DNA of 64,000 nt from Sandaracinaceae bacterium (GTDB lineage Bacteria; Myxococcota_A; Polyangia; Polyangiales; JADJQN01), in assembly GCA_016712745.1 (NCBI GenBank), contig JADJQN010000001.1, forward strand, positions 1,302,001-1,366,000. Direction: 5' to 3'. Below, piece by piece: positions 37,776 to 46,648 of this stretch (positions are counted from its first letter, which is position 1; the number at the start of each line of letters is the position of its first letter). The notes under the pieces are model-generated. The model did no database searches. It had not been told where the DNA came from and saw only the letters and a list, made by a program, of their open reading frames with translations. Position numbers and translations under genes: made by a program.

Positions 37776-39140
37776 CTAGATCTCGCCGTCGATGCCCAGC
37801 TCCGCAAGCTTGTTGTAAAGAGTGCGGCGGCTTACACCGAGGATCTTCGCGGCAGTGCTGCGGTTGTTCTTCGCGCGCGCCAGCGCATCGAGCACGGCCG
37901 TCTTCTCCGCGTCCCGCCGGCGTTCAACTAGCTGCGAGCCATCGTCGCTCGCTTTGTCGTCCTTCGTAATCGCACTGCGCCCCATGGCGCGCGTGATCGC
38001 AGTGCCGTCAATCGTAGTGCCGTCGGTCATGATCACCAGTCGCTCGATGACATTGCGCAACTCGCGAACGTTTCCTGGCCACGAATGCGCACGCAGGACC
38101 AAGGCGGCATCCGGGGTGAGTGTGATGGCGGATCGTCCGTGCTCTTTGCTTAGCTCTGCCACGAACTTCTGTGAAAGCACCGCGATGTCATCCAAACGCT
38201 CTCGCAAGGGCGCAATCACGACAGGCAGCACCGAAAGACGATACCAAAGGTCTTCGCGAAAACGGCCATCGTTGACCATGCTTTCCAAATCTTGATGAGT
38301 TGCCGCCACGAAGCGCACGTCGGCTCGGCTGACGGACGTCCCACCCAGGCGGATGAACTCGCGCTCCTGTAGCAAGCGCAGAAGCTTCGCTTGGAAGGCC
38401 GGCGACGTGTCACCATTTCGTCGAGGAAGAGCGTGCCGTGCTCCGCAAGATCGACGCGGCCGAGCTTACGAGTGTTGGCGCCCGTGAACGCGCCCTTCTC
38501 GTAACCGAAGAGCTCACTCTCCAGAAGGTTGTCGGGCAGCGCGGCGCAGTTCACCGCGACGAAAGGCCCTTTGGCGCGATCCGATTGGTCATGCACAAAG
38601 CGAGCGGCGACTTCTTTGCCGACGCCGCTCTCCCCGCGTAACAAAACAGTCGCGCTCGTCCTCGCAGCACGCACCAACATATCCTCAGCGGCGGCAAGTC
38701 CGGCGGACAAGCCCTTGCTTCCGTCCGCACGCGAAACCGACGGCACTACACCGTGCGCGTTTTTCTTTACGATCTTCTCAAAGACGTGAAGCACTTCTTC
38801 GCGATCAAATGGCTTGAGTAAGAAATCTGCGGCGCCATTCTTCATCGCGTCGACTGCATCGCCTACCGCGCCATCGGCCGTAAGGATCACAACTGGCGTA
38901 TCGGGATAGAGTTGAACGAGCTCGCGCAGAAGCTGCGCGCCATCCATGATTGGCATGCGCAAGTCGCTGATAACGAGGTCTACGATCTGCTTCTCGAGAA
39001 AGCGCAGCGCGTCCTCGCCCGACGACACGAAGTCCGCTCGAATGCCGCGTTGTCGCAGAAGCTGCGTCAAGACCGTTCCCACCGCTTTGTCATCATTTAA
39101 ACTGCAGGGCGATGCGACCAGAGGCGCCGTAAAAACGCAA
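37776..39140 (-). pseudogene. NtrC-family sigma54 response regulator, broken by a frameshift
   Basis: The order is a REC domain (phosphoacceptor in ISDLRMPIMDG), an AAA+ sigma54-activator domain (GESGVGKE Walker A, ELFGYEKGAFTGA, GTLFLDEM Walker B) and a Fis-type helix-turn-helix (NRSTAAKILGVSRRTLYNKL). The frame breaks after FLDEM at about 38413-38414. Adding one C to the plus strand (giving GGT for Gly after the Met) restores DTSPAFQAKLLRLLQEREF into the downstream frame. The 5' end is also poor: the DDKAVG helix has no beta-1 strand or good start in frame, and a one-base change near 39096-39101 would join it to RIALQF. Either two real indels or sequencing errors. It diverges from its likely kinase. 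Confidence 0.75.
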
Positions 39141-39163
39141 CACGCGAGGCAAAGCACGGCATA

Positions 39164-40678
39164 ATGTCGGCCATGTCGTGGACCGACATCTTTGCGCTCG
39201 CAGCATGTGCTGGGCACTTTTCCCTCTTCGCCCTCGCCACACGCCGCGTCTCAAAAAGCCCGCTCGCGCTGCCTCTCGCGATGCTTGCGATCGATATGTT
39301 CACGTGGAACCTCGCCGATCTCGCGCAGCGGTGGTCGGGCAACCAGTCGTGGGACTACGTGGACATCACTGCGTCATCGCTTCTAGCGCCCTTCGCAACT
39401 CACTTTGTGCTCAGCTTCGTAGGTAAGCGAGGGCGATTCATCGTCCTGCTGCGCGTGCTCTACATTTGGTTCGGCGGCATCGCGTTGTTGTGTGCGGCGA
39501 GTCTCTTTAGCGACGCTGTGCGGCACGTCGTCGACTCGCCCTTACGCACCTACCCCGTGCTGCTCACAGCCGGACCGACCGCGGCATTTGTTCTCTACCT
39601 GCTGGGCACCTACCGCCTTCGCGCGATCACGGACGAGGACAGGCTGCGCAGTGCCTTGGTGATGACAGCGTTTGCGATCGGCACGGTCGGCGCACTAACC
39701 GAGCTCTTCGCCGAGATTGGTTGGAGCGTCACGCGTCTTGGCGCGCCGCTCACACTCTGCTCGACCATTGTGCTGGGCATTGTGGTGCTGCGCTGGAAGC
39801 TATTCGGGAGCGAGCTTTCGAACGCATCCGGTGTTCTCTCTGCATTCGTCGGCATTCTCGTGGTCTCCGCTTACGTCGCGGGCTTTGACTGGCTCTCGAA
39901 CCGTCGCGGCGCGCTGATCTTCGCCACAACGGCGGTTGCATTCTTCGTCATCGCAATTGTGGCGCGTTCGACGGCCCGCTCGACAGACCGCCGCGCGCGT
40001 CTCGAGCACCACGCGACGATGGGACGATTCTCAGGGCAACTCGCGCACGATCTGCGAAATCCTCTAGCCGCCATGAAGGGCGCGTTGCAGCTGATGGAAC
40101 CGGATGAAAGCGTGCCCCAAAGCTCGCGCGAGCTCTTATCGCTCTTGCAAGAACAGGTGACACGCATGGAGCGCGTGCTCGTCACGTATCAGCGCCTCGG
40201 CCGCGTCGAGCCCGTCTTCGCCGATGTCGACGTGCGCGCGATGTTGAATGAAGTCGTTGGCGCGCAGAGGCACGCAGCGCCCGCGTCCGTGCACGTCCAG
40301 ATTGAGTTCGGTGACGACACGCCAAAAGCACTCTCCTGCGACAAAGATCTCGTCACCGCCGCGCTCGAAAATGTGATTCGAAATGCCTTCGAAGCCATGC
40401 CCGACGGCGGCCGCTTGATAGCACGTACCCACTCCGTCGGTGGCGAGCGCCCAGGCCTTACCATCGAAATCACGGACACCGGTTCGGGCATCGACGCGGC
40501 AGTTCACGACTCGCTCGGCCGCGACTTTTTCACCACCAAAGCAAACGGCTCGGGCCTCGGCCTCTCCTTCACGCGTCGCGTCCTTGAGGCGCACGGCGGA
40601 ACACTGGCAATTGCGAGCCAAAAAGGCCAAGGCACAACCGTCAGCTTCACGTTTCCGGCGCGCGTTTTCGGTGTATAA
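39164..40678 (+). CDS. Membrane sensor histidine kinase
   Basis: 504 aa from ATG 39164 (ATG 39173 possible). The first 265 residues are a multi-helix membrane sensor of about seven hydrophobic segments, similar in layout to 7TM-type or N-terminal MHYT-like sensors but not assigned. The catalytic part has the H box GQLAHDLRNP with His295, the N box ALENVIRNAFEAM, and the G boxes DTGSGI and GSGLGL. DHp and ATPase are of the NtrB/AtoS class that usually pairs with sigma54 response regulators. Such a regulator lies divergently just upstream, with about 24-60 nt between the genes. If that regulator is truly broken, this kinase lacks its local partner. Confidence 0.85.
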   Translation: MSAMSWTDIFALAACAGHFSLFALATRRVSKSPLALPLAMLAIDMFTWNLADLAQRWSGNQSWDYVDITASSLLAPFATHFVLSFVGKRGRFIVLLRVLYIWFGGIALLCAASLFSDAVRHVVDSPLRTYPVLLTAGPTAAFVLYLLGTYRLRAITDEDRLRSALVMTAFAIGTVGALTELFAEIGWSVTRLGAPLTLCSTIVLGIVVLRWKLFGSELSNASGVLSAFVGILVVSAYVAGFDWLSNRRGALIFATTAVAFFVIAIVARSTARSTDRRARLEHHATMGRFSGQLAHDLRNPLAAMKGALQLMEPDESVPQSSRELLSLLQEQVTRMERVLVTYQRLGRVEPVFADVDVRAMLNEVVGAQRHAAPASVHVQIEFGDDTPKALSCDKDLVTAALENVIRNAFEAMPDGGRLIARTHSVGGERPGLTIEITDTGSGIDAAVHDSLGRDFFTTKANGSGLGLSFTRRVLEAHGGTLAIASQKGQGTTVSFTFPARVFGV

Positions 40679-40728
40679 CTAACGCGCAGAAACGGCCCAT
40701 CGCATGAAGGCGATGGCGAGGAGACGTC

Positions 40729-41892
40729 ATGGCAGACATCGTCATTGCAGAAGCAGTTCGCTCAGCCGTTGGTCGCTCGCACAAGGGTTCACTTGCGCAG
40801 AAGAGGCCCGACGAACTTGCAGGCGAGGTCATTGCCGCTCTCTTGAAGCGCGTTCCCCAGGTCCAAGCGAAGGATGTGGAAGACGTCGTGCTTGGCTGCG
40901 CGATGCCCGAAGGCGAACAGGGCCTCAACATCGCGCGCGTAGCGTCGCTGCTTGGCGGCCTCACTGTCGATTCGTCGGCGATGACCGTCAACCGCTTCTG
41001 CTCGAGCGGTCTGCAAGCGATTGCCTTAGCCGCGGGCGCGGTATCGCTCGGCTACAATGACCTCGTGATCGCGGGTGGTGTCGAGTCCATGTCGATGGTC
41101 CCGATGACCGGGAACAAGCTCAGTGCATCGCCTGTCGCGATGAAAGTGTGCCCGACCGCCTACACGCCGATGGGCATCACCGCTGAAAACGTTGCCAACA
41201 AGTTCGAAGTTTCGCGCGCCGATCAAGATGCGTTTGCGTTCGCGAGCCATCAAAAGGCGGCGGCCGCCCAGAAGGCTGGCAAGTTCAATGAAGAGATCGT
41301 CACCGTGAAGGCGATCCGGTACGAAAACAACGAACACAAAGAATTCGACTTCAATCAAGATGAGCTCATCCGTGCTGAGACCACGCTCGAAGGCCTCGCG
41401 GCGCTCAAGCCGGTCTTCTCGGCCAAAGGATCAGTCACCGCGGGAAATAGCTCACCGCTTTCTGACGGCGCAGCGGCGTGCCTGGTGATGACGAAAGAGA
41501 AAGCAACGAGCCTCGGTGTAAAGCCGCTCGGTTATTTCCGGCATTTCTCAACCGCCGGCGTCGACCCCGCGATCATGGGCATCGGCCCCATCCCGGCGGT
41601 GCGCAAGCTCCTGCAGAAGACCGGATTGAAGATCAGCGACATCGATCTCTTCGAGTTGAACGAGGCGTTCGCGAGCCAAGGTGTCTACGTGCAGCGCACG
41701 CTCGAAATCCCAACCGATCGCTTGAACGTGAACGGCGGCGCCATCGCGCTTGGTCATCCCCTCGGCTGCACAGGCGCAAAGCTCACAGCGACAGCGCTCT
41801 ACGAGCTGCGTCGTCGCAAGGGCAAGTACGCCATCGTCACGATGTGCATCGGCGGCGGCATGGGTGCTGCTGGTCTCTTCGAGCTCGCCTGA
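40729..41892 (+). CDS. fadA: Acetyl-CoA acyltransferase (thiolase)
   Basis: 387 aa thiolase. The nucleophile Cys91 lies in NRFCSSGLQ, the active-site His343 in ALGHPLGCTG and the second Cys373 in TMCIGGGMG; NEAFA is also present. It performs the last step of beta-oxidation (cleavage of 3-ketoacyl-CoA) or the reverse condensation. The ribosome-binding site is GGAG nine bases before the ATG. It would complement the FadN-type enzyme at 3968, although the two are 34 kb apart here. The following gene starts 22 nt downstream on the same strand. Confidence 0.92.
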   Translation: MADIVIAEAVRSAVGRSHKGSLAQKRPDELAGEVIAALLKRVPQVQAKDVEDVVLGCAMPEGEQGLNIARVASLLGGLTVDSSAMTVNRFCSSGLQAIALAAGAVSLGYNDLVIAGGVESMSMVPMTGNKLSASPVAMKVCPTAYTPMGITAENVANKFEVSRADQDAFAFASHQKAAAAQKAGKFNEEIVTVKAIRYENNEHKEFDFNQDELIRAETTLEGLAALKPVFSAKGSVTAGNSSPLSDGAAACLVMTKEKATSLGVKPLGYFRHFSTAGVDPAIMGIGPIPAVRKLLQKTGLKISDIDLFELNEAFASQGVYVQRTLEIPTDRLNVNGGAIALGHPLGCTGAKLTATALYELRRRKGKYAIVTMCIGGGMGAAGLFELA

Positions 41893-41913
41893 GCGCGTTC
41901 ACGCATCTCCCGA

Positions 41914-43752
41914 ATGGAAGACAAAGTTTACTGCGAGCATGCCGCCCGATGTGCGGGATGCCCGCAGATTGATCACGTCTACAGCGAGCAGCTTGCATTC
42001 AAGACGGCTCGGGTAGTGACCGCGTTTGCTCGTTACCCAATGTTGAAGGACGTTCGCATCGAGAACGCACGCGGCACTGCTGCCCGTGTCGGATATCGAA
42101 CGCGAGCCAAGTTGGTTGGTGGCAAGAACGCAGCTCTCGGGCTTTTCGCCAAAGGCGCAGCGCACGAGGTAGTCGACATTCCGAGCTGCCGCGTGATGTC
42201 TGACGAGGTGAAGAGCGCCGTCGCGACGATTCGCGCGTGGCTCGCTTTGCCGTCCGTCCCTTCCCTGCGCACCATCGCCGATGGTGGCCGCATCTCAGCA
42301 ATCGATGCGCGCGAAGTGCGGGATGAGAACCAGGTTTCGGTCATCGTCACGCTGATCCTTCGCAAGCCGAGCATGCTGAGTGAGAGCGAGCTCGCAGCGC
42401 TCGAGGCGCTCGAGGCACTCGCCGCGCGCGAGACCAACATCTGCTCACTCGCCGTCAGTTTCGTCGACGCCAACGCGATTCAACTTCTCGGTCGCGAGCT
42501 TCGCGTCATTCATGGCCCGTCGTCAGTGCGCGACCGAATCGGATTGGGCTCCGTCTATCAACTCGCGACGCACGGCTCCTTTGTGCAAGCGCATCGCGAG
42601 CAAACAGAAGCCATTCACGAACGCATCGTGATCGCGCTGCGCGCCGCGCTTCACGAACTCGACGGCAAACGCATTCTTGATCTCTACGCCGGTTCCGGCG
42701 CGCTTGGCTTGCAGCTTGCCGACACCGGCGCACGCATTCTCCTCGTCGAGTCCTACGAACCCGCAGTCGAGCAGGCGCGCGCTGCGGCGCAGGAGCAGGG
42801 CTTGCAGGACGTGCACGTTTACGCCGGCGATGTCGCGGATGTTGCGCACGAACTTGTGACTGCTGACGTGGAAGTCGATGCCGTCATCGTCAATCCACCC
42901 CGGCGGGGCGTCGCTCGCGCTGCGCGGGCGGCAATTGCGAATCTCGCGCCGGCGGTTATCGTCTACGTGTCGTGCCATCCAGAAACGCTCGCGCGTGATC
43001 TGGCGGACTTCGCACGAATGGGGTTTTCAACGAGCGCAGCATCGCCATTCGACATGATCCCGCTCACCGACGAAGTCGAAACACTTGTTGTTTTGCACAA
43101 GACGAATATTCCGGCGCCCACCGTGCTGTATGAGAACAAGGAAATCATCGTCGTCGACAAGGCGCCCAACGAGCCCACCACCCCGCAAGGCGAGCACGCG
43201 CATTGCTTGCTCGCACGCGTGCAACGCATCAAAGGTTGCGCCAAAGCCGCGCCGATCCACCGCCTCGACGAAGGCACCAGCGGCGTCTGCATCTTCGCCA
43301 AGGAAACGCGCTTCGTTTCAAAATGGTCGGACGCGCTCCAGGCCGAGACCGCCGTGAAGAAGTACATCGCGCTCGTGCGCGGCTCGATCCGTGCGACAGG
43401 CACAGTGGATCGCCCGCTGACCGACGATGGCCGAACGCGCGAAGCGAGTACGCGCTACGAACTAGTCGAGACGGTCTCCCACCACTCCCTCGTCGCCGCC
43501 TACCCCAACGAAGGTCGCACCCACCAGATCCGTCGCCACTTCGCCGCAATCGATCACCCGATCCTCGGCGACTCACGCTACGGCGACGCAGCTAGCAACC
43601 GCCACCTCGTGGAACGCCACGGCCTCGACCGCGCGTTCTTGCACTGCCAGCAGATCACGCTTACGCACCCGGATACGCGCACGACAATCACTTTCGAAGC
43701 AGTGCTTAGCGGCGACCTGCAGGCCGTGCTCGCATCGCTTGCAGCGCGCTAA
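41914..43752 (+). CDS. Fusion: TrmA/RlmD-type RNA (uracil-5)-methyltransferase and RluA-type pseudouridine synthase
   Basis: 612 aa in one uninterrupted frame. Residues 1-395 are a class I SAM RNA methyltransferase: an iron-sulfur-like Cys set CEHAARCAGC at the N-terminus, SAM motif LDLYAGSGALGL, NPPRRG, and catalytic Cys354 in YVSCHPETLARDL. Residues about 405-612 are a RluA-family pseudouridine synthase: HRLDEGTSG with catalytic Asp452, VKKYIALV, GRTHQIRRHFAA and HPILGDSRYG. All catalytic residues of both halves are present. The two activities both modify uridines at C5 or isomerise them, in rRNA or tRNA, and are normally separate proteins. The exact RNA target cannot be deduced. Cytosolic. 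Confidence 0.88.
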   Translation: MEDKVYCEHAARCAGCPQIDHVYSEQLAFKTARVVTAFARYPMLKDVRIENARGTAARVGYRTRAKLVGGKNAALGLFAKGAAHEVVDIPSCRVMSDEVKSAVATIRAWLALPSVPSLRTIADGGRISAIDAREVRDENQVSVIVTLILRKPSMLSESELAALEALEALAARETNICSLAVSFVDANAIQLLGRELRVIHGPSSVRDRIGLGSVYQLATHGSFVQAHREQTEAIHERIVIALRAALHELDGKRILDLYAGSGALGLQLADTGARILLVESYEPAVEQARAAAQEQGLQDVHVYAGDVADVAHELVTADVEVDAVIVNPPRRGVARAARAAIANLAPAVIVYVSCHPETLARDLADFARMGFSTSAASPFDMIPLTDEVETLVVLHKTNIPAPTVLYENKEIIVVDKAPNEPTTPQGEHAHCLLARVQRIKGCAKAAPIHRLDEGTSGVCIFAKETRFVSKWSDALQAETAVKKYIALVRGSIRATGTVDRPLTDDGRTREASTRYELVETVSHHSLVAAYPNEGRTHQIRRHFAAIDHPILGDSRYGDAASNRHLVERHGLDRAFLHCQQITLTHPDTRTTITFEAVLSGDLQAVLASLAAR

Positions 43753-43768
43753 GCTCAGGGCGCTCAAA

Positions 43769-44845
43769 CTAGATGTTCCCGAGGATGATGCCCATTTGGA
43801 GGGTGACGGTATCGGCATCGGCCATGCCGCCAAGGCGATTGAATGCGTAGCCAAGGCGCGTGTAGAAGCCGACTACCGGTGCGCCCGTCGTCAGGCGAAG
43901 CGGATAGCGCGCGAAGCCCGCGTTGCTTAGCCCCACGTCAAGTTCGACGTAAGGAGAGAGTGAGCTTGCCCGTGGTCCGTCGAATGTTGCGGACAGCGCG
44001 CCCCCCGCCAAGACGCGTGCGGTCATCCCCCAAAGGCGCGTGTGATAGGCCGCAAACGGACCAACGGCGACGCCGACGAGCGACGCGTTCACGGCTGCGA
44101 AACGCGCGTAGCCGAACATGACTTCCGTCATCCACCCCAACTGAAAATCGCCGAGGTTTAGGGCCACATCCGTTCCGTACTGCAGCGCCAAACTGTAGCG
44201 CTGTGAATTCCCATAGCTAGCGGCAAGTCCGGCGCGTGCAGCGACCGTTCCAAGCGGCGCGACAGGCGTCCACTCTGGGGTTCGCCGTTCGGGATCGCTG
44301 AGAGTTGCGCGCAATGGCTGCTCGCCCTCTATCGATAGAACGAGCTGCGCCCGGCGCGGCGACGGGACTTCTGCGTTGGCCGATCGCCGATCGGTGGTGA
44401 CGTCATCGAGCACAACCCACATCTCCGCTGCATCTCCCGCGCGGATGGCAACGAGAGGGAGTTCGGACTCGTCGTCCATCTCGTCCTCGCGCGCTAGGCG
44501 TAGCGCGACAACGCTTCGAGAAATGGGCCCGCTCGCGGACGGTGCGGACTCCAGGCGAAAATCTCGCGCTGAAACTCGCCACGGTTGCGTCCCGTAGTTT
44601 GCGAGTTTCACGCGTGCGAAGAGTAGCGGGATCCGCAAGTTGTTAGGCGTGGCCAAGCGAATCTCGCTCACACGCATGACTCGCCCGGGTGCCGTGACGA
44701 CTGCCGCGGGGGTCAACGCGCTGCGAGGGACATAGCCCGAGGCGTACGGATCGTAACAAGCGCTCACGCTCACAATCGCACCGACGAGGCTTGATAGAAC
44801 GATAGCGTGCAGATGGGCGTTCGCGCGCCGCTGCGAGTTCATCAT
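43769..44845 (-). CDS. Lipoprotein with beta-barrel-like C-terminus, unknown function
   Basis: ATG 44845 follows a GGGGAGG site; the longer frame to 44884 is not needed. 358 aa. The leader ends VSVSAC (lipobox). Residues about 35-190 are a beta-sandwich-like region with RIPLLFARVKLANYGTQPW and MWVVLDDVTTD. Residues about 200-358 alternate hydrophobic and polar residues, with strands such as RYSLALQYGTDVALNLGDFQ and PVVGFYTRLGYAF, like an outer-membrane beta-barrel. No family recognised. It converges with the fusion gene (16 nt between the stops). Confidence 0.65.
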   Translation of the reverse strand: MMNSQRRANAHLHAIVLSSLVGAIVSVSACYDPYASGYVPRSALTPAAVVTAPGRVMRVSEIRLATPNNLRIPLLFARVKLANYGTQPWRVSARDFRLESAPSASGPISRSVVALRLAREDEMDDESELPLVAIRAGDAAEMWVVLDDVTTDRRSANAEVPSPRRAQLVLSIEGEQPLRATLSDPERRTPEWTPVAPLGTVAARAGLAASYGNSQRYSLALQYGTDVALNLGDFQLGWMTEVMFGYARFAAVNASLVGVAVGPFAAYHTRLWGMTARVLAGGALSATFDGPRASSLSPYVELDVGLSNAGFARYPLRLTTGAPVVGFYTRLGYAFNRLGGMADADTVTLQMGIILGNI

Positions 44846-44950
44846 GATTGCCTCCCCAGGCGACGTGGCTGGGTAGACGAGCACGCACGGAAGCCGTTCA
44901 GCGAAGACAGCCGCGAGGCCGAAAGTTAATACTACACAGCGTTAAAGCAA

Positions 44951-44982
44951 AACGCCCGAGGCGCGTTGGCGTCCCGGGCGTT
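44951..44982 (-). terminator. Rho-independent terminator of the Cys-repeat lipoprotein gene
   Basis: Perfect 8-bp stem AACGCCCG (44951-44958) / CGGGCGTT (44975-44982) with a 16-nt loop that can pair further (GGCGC..GGCGTC). Read on the minus strand it follows the stop at 45003 by about 20 nt and is followed by TTTTGCTTT, as a terminator needs. Confidence 0.75.
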
Positions 44983-45002
44983 TGGCGATGAGCGAGCGTT
45001 CG

Positions 45003-45836
45003 TTACTCAGCCGCAGGTTCGACTGGGGAAACGCCCGTGCGGCAGGTGTAATCGGGGCAGGTCACTTCGTCGCAGGGACCGTAGGTGAGACCGGTTCCGG
45101 GAACCGCCGTGCAGCCTTCGCGCGGCAGGCACGAGATGGAGCAGAACGATTCGCAGACGAGGGTGCCGCAGGTCACATCCGAGCACAGGCCTGCGGTGAG
45201 TGCACCTTCGTAGTGGCAACCCTCAGGCGGCGCCGCACAGCGAATCGCGCATTCCGCAGGAGCGATTTCCGCCGAGTCGGCAACCAACGTGCCGCACGTG
45301 AGTGACTCGCACGGGCCCGAAGTCATAGCGCCTTCGTAGTGATAGCCAGCGGGGGGAGCTGCGCAGCGAATCGCGCACTCGGTCACCGGCTCATGACAAA
45401 CGAGAGTTCCGCAGGTGAGCGTTGCACAATCGCTGCCGCCGACCGCGCCAACGTACTCACAGTTTTCCGGGGGAGCCGCACAGCGAATCGCGCAACCCGT
45501 ATCGGCAACCTGTGTTCCGCACGTGACCTGATCGCAAGGACCGGAGGTAACTTGGCCCTCGTAGTGATAGCCGGGCTCTGGCGCTGCACAGCGAATGGCG
45601 CACTCGCTGTCGCAAACAACTTCGCCGCACGAGAGCTCGTCGCATGCGCCAGTGGTGACTGCCCCTTCAACATGGCAGCCCTCACGAAGGTCAGTTGCCG
45701 GACAGCGAAGACCGCATAGCTCACCTTCCGCTGACAGAGCCGGGGCACGACGTTGTTCCGCGATGCAGCCCGTGAGAGCGAGCAGCGCTGACGCACAAGT
45801 CGTGAGCACCATCATCTGTGAGTATCGGTTTGCCAT
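45003..45836 (-). CDS. Lipoprotein of six Cys-rich repeats
   Basis: Start ATG 45836 behind AAGGAA; the open frame upstream to 45881 is unlikely. 277 aa, lipobox LLALTGC. The mature protein is six repeats of about 36-42 aa, each CAIRCAAPP, then G(Y/C)HYEGA.TSGPC..LTCGTLV. Repeats with Cys in the GCHYEG position also have Cys after TLV; repeats with Tyr there have Ala. The pattern along the protein is C, Y, C, Y, C, C. This points to an optional disulfide per repeat on top of a constant set. No enzyme features; a rigid surface or periplasmic protein is likely. The gene has its own terminator at 44951-44982. Confidence 0.8.
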   Translation of the reverse strand: MANRYSQMMVLTTCASALLALTGCIAEQRRAPALSAEGELCGLRCPATDLREGCHVEGAVTTGACDELSCGEVVCDSECAIRCAAPEPGYHYEGQVTSGPCDQVTCGTQVADTGCAIRCAAPPENCEYVGAVGGSDCATLTCGTLVCHEPVTECAIRCAAPPAGYHYEGAMTSGPCESLTCGTLVADSAEIAPAECAIRCAAPPEGCHYEGALTAGLCSDVTCGTLVCESFCSISCLPREGCTAVPGTGLTYGPCDEVTCPDYTCRTGVSPVEPAAE

Positions 45837-45900
45837 GGTCGGTTCCTTTCGAGTGACGCGGTTCACGAGGGGGTATTGCAACGCTTAGGCCAGATAGATG

Positions 45901-45916
45901 ACTTAAGCGCTTAAGT
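45901..45916. promoter_or_regulatory. Perfect 16-bp palindrome upstream of two divergent genes
   Basis: ACTTAAGCGCTTAAGT lies 65 nt upstream of the Cys-repeat lipoprotein start and 181 nt from the KefF-like gene. Exact dyad symmetry suits a dimeric repressor site. Related CTTAAG-centred sites occur at 7434-7440 and 20356-20368, upstream of other lipoprotein genes. The rest of the 260-nt gap (45837-46096) shows nothing else I can identify. Confidence 0.45.
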
Positions 45917-46096
45917 ATTAACCCGTCGAAATTACACGGCTTATGCGCGCACCGAGATCGCGCGTGCGCGCCAGATGCCTCTTGCAAACCCCAGCAGCGG
46001 TGGAGTTGCGACCAAAGACCCCACTTGCGGCGGCTCCTTAAGTGGCCCCAAGTTGCGGCGCCCGGCCGATACAGCTATCTGCTGCCGCCTTCCCAC

Positions 46097-46648
46097 ATGA
46101 TCGATCTCGTCTTTGCACATCCCTACCCCAAGCGTTCGCGCGCGAACCGGATTCTCTTAAATGCTGTGCGCGATATCTCCAACCTGGATGTGCGGTCGCT
46201 CTACGACATCTATCCGGATTTCGGCATCGATGTAGAGAGCGAGCAGGCGGCTCTCCTGAGCGCGAAGCTAGTCGTCTGGCAGCATCCGCTCTATTGGTAC
46301 ACGGCGCCCGGACTCATGAAGCACTGGTTCGACAAAGTGCTCGCGCGGGGATGGGCGTACGGCGAAGGCGGATCGGCGCTCCACGGGAAACTCTGCCAAT
46401 GGGTCGTCACGACGGGCGGCGATCAAGAGGCGTACTCCGCGACTGGCATGCACGCATTCAACTTCGAGTCGTTTGTGCCCGTGATGCGGCAGACTGCCGA
46501 GTTCTGCGGGATGAAGTGGCTCGAGCCCATCGTCGTCCACAACGCGCACCGAGTAAGCGACAAAGAGCTTCACGCCGTGGGCCGCGACTATCGCAAAAAA
46601 CTAATTTCGCTCGCCACGGAAGCGCAAGAGCTGGTGGTCCATGGCTGA
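46097..46648 (+). CDS. kefF: KefF/KefG-type flavodoxin-fold NAD(P)H oxidoreductase
   Basis: 183 aa from ATG 46097; the upstream open frame from 46025 has no protein-like features. The flavodoxin-like fold is clear: LVFAHPYPKRSRAN (FMN-binding loop), WQHPLYWYTAPGLMKHWFDKVL and the glycine-rich TTGGDQEAYS. Such proteins are ancillary subunits that activate Kef potassium-efflux channels in response to electrophiles and can reduce quinones. The next gene is a Kef-type antiporter and overlaps this one by 8 nt, the same pairing as kefF-kefC in E. coli. Cytosolic, membrane-associated. Confidence 0.88.
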   Translation: MIDLVFAHPYPKRSRANRILLNAVRDISNLDVRSLYDIYPDFGIDVESEQAALLSAKLVVWQHPLYWYTAPGLMKHWFDKVLARGWAYGEGGSALHGKLCQWVVTTGGDQEAYSATGMHAFNFESFVPVMRQTAEFCGMKWLEPIVVHNAHRVSDKELHAVGRDYRKKLISLATEAQELVVHG

